From: a virus
Length of the DNA: 28,019 nt
Virus record (IMG/VR): IMGVR_UViG_3300034072_000104
Location: 1 to 28,019 of that record
Direction: 5' to 3' (one strand)
Shown: in pieces, positions 5,332 through 11,616 of the stretch
Layout of the letters: each line of letters starts with the position of its first letter
Numbering within the stretch: position 1 is the stretch's first letter
Made by a program: the position numbers and the translations under genes
Notes under the pieces: model-generated
The model's database searches: none
Seen by the model: only the letters and a program-made list of their open reading frames with translations
What the model was told of the DNA's origin: nothing

Positions 5332-6259
5332 CAGCTTGACCCCTAAAGTAAGCAGTGCCCTCGATAACCTCGACGAGTTCAGGAGGTAAGAGTAAACCAT
5401 CTCTGAAACACAAGACAGCGAACCCTGAACACCAGGGAACCGGATTGTCCTCAAGGTAAGCAAACTGGTTTCCGTCAGGATCGGCTAGCATCCCTGTTGA
5501 GACTCCGTACCTTCTTCCTCGATAGTCGCCCCAGCCCTTGACCTCTAAAAGATGGGTATGCCCTGAGACAGTCGAGATCCCAGCCTTTAAGGTGTTGTTA
5601 TATCCTGAGTGGATACCACCGTGCTGAAGTCTATGTTTAATCATGCAAAGGTCATTAACCATGACCGACCAACTTACAGACCATTCGGGAATGTGATCTT
5701 TGAGACACGTCCCACCGATCCCTCTGTACTCAGGAACCGCGCCTGCTAACCGCTTGTCAAACCGGATGTCATGGTTGCCCGTTGTTCGATGTAAGAAGGT
5801 TCCTAGACCCTTACACGCCTTGACGATTTGATCCATATGCCACTGGACTGCTTCAAGTTCGTCACGAAGGTTTGTAACGGGTTCCCAATCCATCGCGCCA
5901 TATTTGCTTATAGTCCCGCCATCGAGGATGTCGCCGTTTGCAATGACCGCTTTAGGCTTTAAGGTCTTGATAAGTTTTAGGAGGGCTTTGAATCCCACAG
6001 AGGGCTCTCCAGGCATGAAGTGAGCGTCAGAGAAAACAAGGACATAACCTTCGGTTTCTAGGGTTGCTCGCCTGCGATTCTCAGGTATGGTGAAACGACC
6101 GTCTTTAGTTGGCAGCAGGATATTGTGGGTTTTCTCGATTGTCCGTCGTCGTTCGTAGACGTTTCTAACGTTGACCCCTAGACGATCTGCAATTTTTGTT
6201 GGGCTACCTAACTCTTGCCAGACTCGGATAAACTCTTCATCCTCGGACTTTTTTCTCAC
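5324..6259 (-). CDS. Metallophosphoesterase with an N-terminal helix-turn-helix
   Basis: A 311-residue protein from GTG 6259, which has GGAG 6 bases upstream; the frame extends to a TTG at 6277. Residues 1-40 look like a helix-turn-helix (TKIADRLGVNVRNVYERRRTI). The calcineurin-like metal site follows in order: D78 and H80 in SDAHF, D110 in NGD, GNHD at 161-164, and GHTH at 233-236. These residues bind two metals for phosphoester hydrolysis. The substrate is unknown; nucleic acid is plausible because of the putative DNA-binding domain. It sits between the endolysin and small lysis-region genes, an arrangement seen in several aquatic podophages. All catalytic motifs are intact. Confidence 0.88.
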   Translation of the reverse strand: MRKKSEDEEFIRVWQELGSPTKIADRLGVNVRNVYERRRTIEKTHNILLPTKDGRFTIPENRRRATLETEGYVLVFSDAHFMPGEPSVGFKALLKLIKTLKPKAVIANGDILDGGTISKYGAMDWEPVTNLRDELEAVQWHMDQIVKACKGLGTFLHRTTGNHDIRFDKRLAGAVPEYRGIGGTCLKDHIPEWSVSWSVMVNDLCMIKHRLQHGGIHSGYNNTLKAGISTVSGHTHLLEVKGWGDYRGRRYGVSTGMLADPDGNQFAYLEDNPVPWCSGFAVLCFRDGLLLPPELVEVIEGTAYFRGQAVG

Positions 6260-6503
6260 GCCAAGCTCCGCGCTCAATGCTCTGGATCATCTTTCTCGGA
6301 ATGACCAAAGACTGAGCAATTGCGTCGTCAGTCAATGACTGACAAATTTTCACGCCCTGCTTGGTTTCTGCAATCAAGAACCCTACAGAAACAACAAGCG
6401 GAACCTGAAATTCCCTGGCTTTCTCTGGGCTATCACCCCATCCCAGAGTGTCGTGGCAGGCATCTTCCCAAACTACTTTAACTATCGGAAGATTGTGCTT
6501 CAT
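6237..6503 (-). CDS. Conserved-looking small phage protein, unknown function
   Basis: An 88-residue protein opening MKHNLPIVKVVWEDACHD. A beta-rich middle (PLVVSVGFLIAETKQGVKI) is followed by a charged end with VIPRKMIQSIERG. The pattern of a strand with W-x-D-A, then G-W-G, then S-V-G-F-L-I-A-E-T recurs in small proteins near phage lysis and terminase genes, but I know no assigned role. It overlaps the holin-like gene by 26 bases and the phosphoesterase by 23 bases (relative to the GTG start), so all three are probably translated together. AAGAAG before ATG is the likely ribosome site. Confidence 0.7.
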   Translation of the reverse strand: MKHNLPIVKVVWEDACHDTLGWGDSPEKAREFQVPLVVSVGFLIAETKQGVKICQSLTDDAIAQSLVIPRKMIQSIERGAWREKKVRG

Positions 6504-6696
6504 TCTTCTTATCTTTTATGGCATGGAACCATTTCCAGACAAGCCAGCCGGACTGTAACACAATGTAGAGCAAGGTAGCAACTGCTACCCATTCGTTTAA
6601 TGTCAGTCCACCTACAGTTACAGCGGTTGTAATGACTACAGGAGGTGTCGCTTTTACAACTTCTGTAAGTACATCTGACTTTTGTTCCGGAGACAT
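6478..6696 (-). CDS. Small membrane protein, probable holin
   Basis: A 72-residue protein. A polar N-terminus (MSPEQKSDVLTEVVKA) leads into one hydrophobic stretch (VVITTAVTVGGLTL) and a second, stronger one (WVAVATLLYIVLQSGWLVW). A charged cytoplasmic-type tail (KDKKNEAQSSDS) follows. Length, two membrane segments and a charged C-terminus fit class II holins. A different 3-TM holin lies at the far end of the same cluster, so one of the two could be an antiholin or have another membrane role. AGG lies about 6 bases upstream of the ATG. Function is inferred from topology and position. Confidence 0.65.
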   Translation of the reverse strand: MSPEQKSDVLTEVVKATPPVVITTAVTVGGLTLNEWVAVATLLYIVLQSGWLVWKWFHAIKDKKNEAQSSDS

Positions 6697-6703
6697 GACA
6701 ACC

Positions 6704-7372
6704 TCACGCTAGGACTTTACGAATAGCTCTGACGTAGTAACTCAAATCTTTATCATTGATGGCTTGAGTACCATCATCCATTGAAATGCGCCTAGCCGAT
6801 GTTGACGTAGAACTTGGATTGGTACTTGTCCATGTACGCTGCCCAGACCCCGATGCAAAAGCCTCGGAATTGCCCTCTCTGAAAGCTACTACAGAAGTTT
6901 GGCCTGGAACGCTTGTTGTGTAGTTAGAACCTCTCGCAGGCACTGCATAAGGATTGGAGCCTACAGTTGTTACGTTATTGTCAGTCGTTGGCTTTAGGTT
7001 GTAATAACAAATCTCTAACTCATAAAGCGCAGGCAGATACCAATCCGAGTACCCATTAATCGTTAGACCAGCACACCATTGAGCAGCAGGAAATGTCGCT
7101 GAGTCCAGCTCAGACGTATTAGTTGCCCCATCATAGGTCGATAAACCTAAAGATGTTTGCAATGGCGTTGTAGCCCATAGTTTTTGTGACTGTCCTGAAG
7201 CGGCAGGAGAAACTAAAAGATAGTAAGTGTTACCACCAAAGGCTATCTGACCTGCGTAGTACCCACCCTGCCAAAACTCACCAATCGCTGTTGGGCCTTG
7301 CGTCCTTGTGCCAATACCGAACGATCCAAATCCTTGGGCAGAGGCGCTACCTAATGATTGGATGATAGGCAT
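6704..7372 (-). CDS. DUF1566 (C-type-lectin-like) tail adhesin
   Basis: A 222-residue protein. The C-terminal two thirds carry DUF1566 hallmarks: WCAGLTINGYSDWYLPALYEL at about 99-119, a WTST...ARRISMDDG stretch, and YYVRAIRK at the end. DUF1566 domains have a C-type-lectin-like fold and often sit at the tips of phage fibres, where they bind cell-surface ligands. The N-terminal part (GFGSFGIGTRTQGP, then GYYAGQIAFGG) is Gly/Ser-rich and probably links to the fibre. The start overlaps the previous stop as TAATG, so it is coupled. It is the last virion-type gene before lysis. No reverse transcriptase or template repeat was seen, so I do not call a diversity-generating system. Confidence 0.78.
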   Translation of the reverse strand: MPIIQSLGSASAQGFGSFGIGTRTQGPTAIGEFWQGGYYAGQIAFGGNTYYLLVSPAASGQSQKLWATTPLQTSLGLSTYDGATNTSELDSATFPAAQWCAGLTINGYSDWYLPALYELEICYYNLKPTTDNNVTTVGSNPYAVPARGSNYTTSVPGQTSVVAFREGNSEAFASGSGQRTWTSTNPSSTSTSARRISMDDGTQAINDKDLSYYVRAIRKVLA

Positions 7373-7935
7373 TATGCAAACTTTGTCTGTGAAGCCAAGA
7401 CCGTGAACGCTGCTGATCCTGTCTTGATGATGGAGTAAGAGTAAACGTCTATAGAACTAGCGTTACCCGCACTAGGAGCAGTACCACCTAGCCATTTAGG
7501 AGTGACTGACGAACCATCTACTTGTACGGCAGAGTTGTAGTAAGCAGTGCTTCCATTGGTCACCAGAAAGGCGCAGGTTAAGACTTCTCCCGTAGCCATT
7601 GCAGTATTCAACGAAGTACCAGAAGATGCTCGGAAGTTAACTGTAAAGTTCCCAGAGGCATTCGTTGTGTAGTACAAGACACCTTGAGTTGTCGTGTCAA
7701 AGTTAATCGTGCCTGTTGCTGCTGTGGCAGAGACTGTGATGGTCTCAACCACGCCTTGTAGCTTTGCACCGATCTGCGACGATGTAGAGGCTAGTGCTAA
7801 TTGTTTAGCAAAGGTTGCTGCTTGTGCAGCAGAGATTGTAAGTGCTGTAGTACCTGCTGTCTTGATCTCTAGGATGTCTGTGTTGTCAGACGTAATGGAG
7901 GTTCCAGCGGTAGCTGCATTAAGGACGTTAGCCAT
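7372..7935 (-). CDS. Tail fibre-associated structural protein
   Basis: A 187-residue protein rich in Thr, Ser and Ala. Residues 1-55 look like a fibre shaft or coiled part (SDNTDILEIKTAGTTALTISAAQAATF). A beta-rich domain follows (TGTINFDTTTQGVLYYTTNA, then NFTVNFRAS). Near the end is a conserved-looking block (TAYYNSAVQVDGSSVTP and DVYSYSIIKTG). Proteins with these blocks occur in the adhesin region of aquatic phages and are annotated as tail proteins. The start has GAGG about 6 bases upstream and overlaps the previous gene by 8 bases. A structural role is well supported; the exact place in the tail is not. Confidence 0.68.
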   Translation of the reverse strand: MANVLNAATAGTSITSDNTDILEIKTAGTTALTISAAQAATFAKQLALASTSSQIGAKLQGVVETITVSATAATGTINFDTTTQGVLYYTTNASGNFTVNFRASSGTSLNTAMATGEVLTCAFLVTNGSTAYYNSAVQVDGSSVTPKWLGGTAPSAGNASSIDVYSYSIIKTGSAAFTVLASQTKFA

Positions 7936-8290
7936 TATTGACCTCTACCCAATTGACTGCTTCTTCATCCCACGCATACATCTTACCGTCTGTGGGCATC
8001 GCTACTGGAGCCTCCCACTGAGCATCAGCGTTCAGAAGCCAGCTAGCAAAGGGCTGCGGAGGAACAAATGCGTCAATGTCTGCTCGGTAGGTATAACCAA
8101 TCCCTGCGTAGTTCTTACGCATGTTGCCGTTATAACTTGTCTGCTTCCACGTTCCACCGAGAATCTTCTCTAGATGGGCAGCACCGATGTGTTCTTTCTC
8201 AACACCGCTAGCGTCTGAAGTATCTTTGTTGTCTACTACGACAACCTGCGTGACGATGTTGTTTTCGTCAATCTTTGCGAAGTGAGCCAT
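7928..8290 (-). CDS. Small tail-region protein of the type found in cyanophages
   Basis: A 120-residue protein opening MAHFAKIDENNIVTQVVVVDN. Later blocks are WKQTSYNGNMRKNYAGIGYTY and DAFVPPQPFASWLL, ending WEAPVAMPTDG. I recognise this set of blocks from conserved small proteins in marine and freshwater myo- and podophages, where they are usually close to fibre genes; the function is not established. GGAGG precedes the ATG by 4 bases. It starts in a TAATG overlap with the oxygenase-like gene, suggesting the two are made together. Confidence 0.75.
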   Translation of the reverse strand: MAHFAKIDENNIVTQVVVVDNKDTSDASGVEKEHIGAAHLEKILGGTWKQTSYNGNMRKNYAGIGYTYRADIDAFVPPQPFASWLLNADAQWEAPVAMPTDGKMYAWDEEAVNWVEVNNG

Positions 8291-8892
8291 TACGCCTCCA
8301 GCCTAAGTCCGGTTAAATCCATCTCTTCCCCTACGACACCCACGGGAAAGGTATTAAAACTAAGTGAGATTCTTGTGTCCTCGCCCTTTACTTCAGGAAC
8401 CATATGCGTCAGTGAAGAAGGAAAGAGAATCAGTCTGCCTGCATAAGCCTCAAACCACCAACTCTCAGAGTTATACGGGTTCCACTGGTCGGGAGGAAAC
8501 TTGATCTGCTGCCAGCCATCTTTGTAGAAGTAAATCCTGTCATCAGGGTTGGTCTGCACATAGAACACACCTGAGATGTAGCTATTTGGATGAGCGTGTT
8601 TGTGGTGATACTGACCTTGCTCTGAATAGTTGCACCAGCTTTGCGTGACTCTTAAGGATACGTTGTGCTTAGGATTGACTGTGGACTTAAAGTATTCGCC
8701 TACAGCATCCTCTATGAACGATCTTAGGTTCGTCAGCACAGGGCTGCGAAGTACGAAGTTATCAGTGCTAGTTGTGTTTCCCTGATTAGGTCTTGTCTCA
8801 AGCTCACGGATGAAGAACAATTCCTCATCGCTCAGAGGTCTGCCAAGCTCTGCAAAGCCAACAGGGATGGGGAATAAGTTATGCAACTGCAC
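8290..8892 (-). CDS. Putative 2OG-Fe(II) oxygenase
   Basis: A 200-residue protein from a GTG with AGGAG 7 bases upstream. It opens MQLHNLFPIPVGFAELG, like other phage members. Residues 95-111 hold YHHKHAHPNSYISGVFY, with His97, His99 and His101. Residues 152-163 read GRLILFPSSLTH with His163, and RISLSFN starts at 174. This pattern matches the PF13759-type family of 2-oxoglutarate/Fe(II) oxygenases common in cyanophages. The distal His and the Arg that would bind 2-oxoglutarate are present; which of the clustered His residues bind iron is uncertain. The substrate is unknown, and its setting among fibre genes suggests virion protein modification or a purely structural use of the fold. Confidence 0.75.
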   Translation of the reverse strand: MQLHNLFPIPVGFAELGRPLSDEELFFIRELETRPNQGNTTSTDNFVLRSPVLTNLRSFIEDAVGEYFKSTVNPKHNVSLRVTQSWCNYSEQGQYHHKHAHPNSYISGVFYVQTNPDDRIYFYKDGWQQIKFPPDQWNPYNSESWWFEAYAGRLILFPSSLTHMVPEVKGEDTRISLSFNTFPVGVVGEEMDLTGLRLEA

Positions 8893-9133
8893 GCTCGAAC
8901 TCCTCTTTGGCTATGCCCATCTCTTTTAACTGCTCGTCGGTGTAGATCGTAGGGATGCTGTCCTCAAACTCTCTGATCTTGTCGATAACCCAGTACACCT
9001 CTTCAATGCTCGGACAGGGCCGAGGATCATCCCAGCGTGTGAATACGTTGTTAGAGATTTCCCACTTCGCTCCCGGACGTAGTAGGTGCATGGCTGTGTC
9101 GATGCCTAGGAATTTATAAACTTTTGTAGTCAT
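8879..9133 (-). CDS. Small phage protein in the tail region
   Basis: An 84-residue protein opening MTTKVYKFLGIDTAMHLL. Its core RPGAKWEISNNVFTRWDDPRPCPS is followed by an amphipathic helix (EEVYWVIDKIREFEDSI) and a charged end. The RPGA-x-W and W-x-DPRP-x-PS blocks recur in small proteins of aquatic phages, so the gene is probably real and conserved. No function is known. It is one base from the glycine-rich fibre gene and overlaps the oxygenase-like gene by 14 bases. No clear ribosome site precedes the ATG, so it may be coupled. Confidence 0.68.
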   Translation of the reverse strand: MTTKVYKFLGIDTAMHLLRPGAKWEISNNVFTRWDDPRPCPSIEEVYWVIDKIREFEDSIPTIYTDEQLKEMGIAKEEFERAVA

Positions 9134-9134
9134 G

Positions 9135-10859
9135 TTATTGATTGATTTTGATGATTACGATACCGGAGCTTCCAGAACCACCAGCAGCCGATCCAGTATT
9201 AAAACCGCCGCCGCCGCCGCTTCCTGTATTTGCGTTTGGAGCATTGCTTCCCGCTCCGCTAGGGCTTCCTGCACCACCAATACTTGAGCCGCCAGAACCG
9301 CTTGTTGTAGTTCCTGAGCCGCCACCGCCTCCTGAATACGTTACAGTTGAGCCTGAAATAGAAGATGTTGATCCAGAGCCACCATTCCCACCCTGCGCTG
9401 GAGAACTACTGCCAGCACCTCCAGCACCTCCAGCACCCCCGCCGCCGCCTGCATAAGCTGAACCGCCACTTACTAAACCATTCCCGCCCGTGCTGCCCTG
9501 AGTTGCATTAGAGTCTGGGGGAGAAGAAGACGCAGGCGTATTTCCCGCCCCACCATTCCCGCCAGAAGGCCCGCCAGCAGAACCGCCGCCACCAGAACCT
9601 CCGCTGCTACCAGCTCCTTGTGATGTTCCACCTTTGCCGCCTCCGGTGGCTGTAATTGTTGCGTAAGGAGTATCTGCTCCGGCTATTGAAGAATTAATGC
9701 CGTTTGTATTAGATGGTTGCCCTGCTCCAACTGTGATGGTTAAAGGATTTCCTGCTGTAACAGCCAATCCTGTCCCTGTTCTAAAACCGCCTGCACCTCC
9801 GCCTCCTCCATTTGAGTTTGCGCTAACCCCTGCTCCACCACCTCCACCACCACCAACCACAAGGTAGTCAACAGAGGTCACACCCGTAGGACATGTCCAC
9901 TTAGTCGTGCCTTTGAATACGAAGACGGTTTGGCTAGGTACGGTGTACTTTAGGATTACGATACCGGAGCCGCCGGAGGCTTGTGTAACGGTTGTTGTGT
10001 TGTAGTTACTCCCGCCACCGCCACCACCGCCAGTGTTAGCAGTTCCTGACGTACCAGCCAACTGAGTGCTAGGGATGCCAGCAGCACCGTTACCGCCGCC
10101 ACCTTTGTTTGCCGTTGTTGATGTGCCACCACCAAGACCAGCAGGGCCAGTTGATCCTGCGCCCCCACCGCCGCCGCCAGCGTAGTAAACGGTTGATCCC
10201 GTTATAGCAGATGTTTGCGCTACACCCCCATCCCCAGCAGCGATACTTGGAGTTCTTGTACCGTTAGCCCCCGCACCACCCGCACCACCACCACCACCAG
10301 CAGCACCAGCACCATCGCTATTTTGAGTATTACCTGTACCACCGTCATAACCTTGTCTTGGAGGGCCAGCAACGCCAGTACCACCGGTGCCACCATTTAC
10401 TGCAAATTGCGCTCCGCCACCGCCACCGCCACTGCCGCCACTTCTACCGTTATTTCCAGCACTATTACCTGCTCCACCACCTGTAGAAACAACCCCAGGC
10501 GAAGCAAAAGGAGATGGGCTTGATCCGCCAACAATAGATGACAAAGACCCGTCCTGACTTGCAGAAGCGTTTGATGAACCAGAGCCTCCCGCGCCGCCAG
10601 CTCCAACTGTAATTGTGTATTCTGTTCCACCAGATACGGATGCGCTTGTGCCTGTTATAAACCCTCCAGCACCTCCACCACCCCCGCGAGAACCGGTAGA
10701 AGCACCCCCACCAGCCACAACCAAATACTCAACCTCTGTAACACCAGTAGGGCAAGTCCACGTTGAGGTAGCCGTAAAGGTTTGGATGACGGTGTAGCCA
10801 CCACCGCCGCCTCCTCCAGAGAAGGCAGCAGCAATCATTGCACTTAATGCACCAGCCAT
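9135..10859 (-). CDS. Glycine-rich tail adhesin with an internal duplication
   Basis: A 574-residue protein, close to half glycine, with many runs of four or more. After a short hydrophobic start (MAGALSAMIAAAF) there are two parallel halves. Each begins with an aromatic strand and a CPTGVT motif (TWTCPTGVTEVEYLVVAGGG near 34; KWTCPTGVTSVDYLVVGGGG near 320). Each ends in G-I-V-I-x-K. These are glycine-rich domains of the kind found at phage fibre tips, where poly-glycine helices can pack as a sandwich and loops bind the host receptor. GGAG lies 9 bases before the ATG. The opposite strand is proline-rich and open by base composition only. Confidence 0.82.
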   Translation of the reverse strand: MAGALSAMIAAAFSGGGGGGGYTVIQTFTATSTWTCPTGVTEVEYLVVAGGGASTGSRGGGGGAGGFITGTSASVSGGTEYTITVGAGGAGGSGSSNASASQDGSLSSIVGGSSPSPFASPGVVSTGGGAGNSAGNNGRSGGSGGGGGGAQFAVNGGTGGTGVAGPPRQGYDGGTGNTQNSDGAGAAGGGGGAGGAGANGTRTPSIAAGDGGVAQTSAITGSTVYYAGGGGGGAGSTGPAGLGGGTSTTANKGGGGNGAAGIPSTQLAGTSGTANTGGGGGGGSNYNTTTVTQASGGSGIVILKYTVPSQTVFVFKGTTKWTCPTGVTSVDYLVVGGGGGGGAGVSANSNGGGGGAGGFRTGTGLAVTAGNPLTITVGAGQPSNTNGINSSIAGADTPYATITATGGGKGGTSQGAGSSGGSGGGGSAGGPSGGNGGAGNTPASSSPPDSNATQGSTGGNGLVSGGSAYAGGGGGAGGAGGAGSSSPAQGGNGGSGSTSSISGSTVTYSGGGGGSGTTTSGSGGSSIGGAGSPSGAGSNAPNANTGSGGGGGFNTGSAAGGSGSSGIVIIKINQ

Positions 10860-10860
10860 A

Positions 10861-11613
10861 TTAGGTCACTCCTGCACCAGAGACATACCACGTATCCGAG
10901 CCTACATATAGCAATGTAGCCATTCCTTTAGTTGCTACGGTGCGATTGCCGGTTGCTCCGTTGGCTAACTGAAATGTCACACCAGATGTAGCGTTTTGAA
11001 TCGTTAAGTTACCTGAGTTGTTGTTGACAACAAGAATCGTTGTACCCGTTGGGAAAGCTACAGACGCATTGGTAGGAACGCTTAACGTAGCGGTAGAACC
11101 GCCGGTAAAGTAAACATGTTTACCTTGATCGGTTAGTGCCAATGTTGTATTGGTACTTTGCGGTGCGTTGATATAGCCAACCTTGTTAGTACCGTCTACC
11201 GTACAGTTGCTTAGGGTTCCTGATGTAGGTGTTCCCAGCACAGGTGTTACAAGCGTTGGCGATGTAGCAAAAACTAACGAGCCTGAGCCTGTCTCATCAG
11301 TCACCGCTGCCGCTAGGTTAGAAGATGATGGTGTGGCTAGGAAGGTTGCTACATTAGAACCTAGACCCGATACACCCCCTACTGGCAAGCCTGTACAGTT
11401 TGTTAGCGTACCTGACGATGGTGTACCTAGCGCACCACCTGACGTTAGTCCCGTAGCGAACGATAAGTTACCGGAACCGTCGGTAGACAAGAACTGACCA
11501 GCAGTACCGTCTGTTCCTGGTATCGTGAAGGTTGTGTTCGATGAGGTGTTTGCAGATTGAACGGTTGTGGTTCCCGTCCCAGATGCGTTACCCTGAAGTT
11601 TGATTTTGCTCAT
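10861..11613 (-). CDS. Tail fibre protein
   Basis: A 250-residue Thr/Ser/Gly/Asn-rich protein opening MSKIKLQGNASGTGTTTVQS. A repeated fibre motif appears as ALGTPSSGTLTNCTGLP near 60 and TLVTPVLGTPTSGTLSNCT near 120. The C-terminal half is a beta domain (KHVYFTGGSTATLSVPT, TTILVVNNNSGNLTI) ending GSDTWYVSGAGVT. The SPTLVTP-x-LGTP-x-S motif also occurs once in the 882-residue fibre next door, so the two genes share a module. AGGA lies about 7 bases before the ATG. It probably forms or caps a trimeric fibre; receptor specificity cannot be read. Confidence 0.75.
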   Translation of the reverse strand: MSKIKLQGNASGTGTTTVQSANTSSNTTFTIPGTDGTAGQFLSTDGSGNLSFATGLTSGGALGTPSSGTLTNCTGLPVGGVSGLGSNVATFLATPSSSNLAAAVTDETGSGSLVFATSPTLVTPVLGTPTSGTLSNCTVDGTNKVGYINAPQSTNTTLALTDQGKHVYFTGGSTATLSVPTNASVAFPTGTTILVVNNNSGNLTIQNATSGVTFQLANGATGNRTVATKGMATLLYVGSDTWYVSGAGVT

Positions 11614-11616
11614 AGC

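Noticed and set aside
6704-7372. Diversity-generating retroelement
   Set aside because: Only a lectin-like candidate target is present; no reverse transcriptase or template repeat is seen in the window.
9142-9456. Plus-strand proline-rich open frame
   Set aside because: It is the mirror of glycine codons in the glycine-rich adhesin gene; no ribosome site, and composition follows from GGN codons read in reverse.
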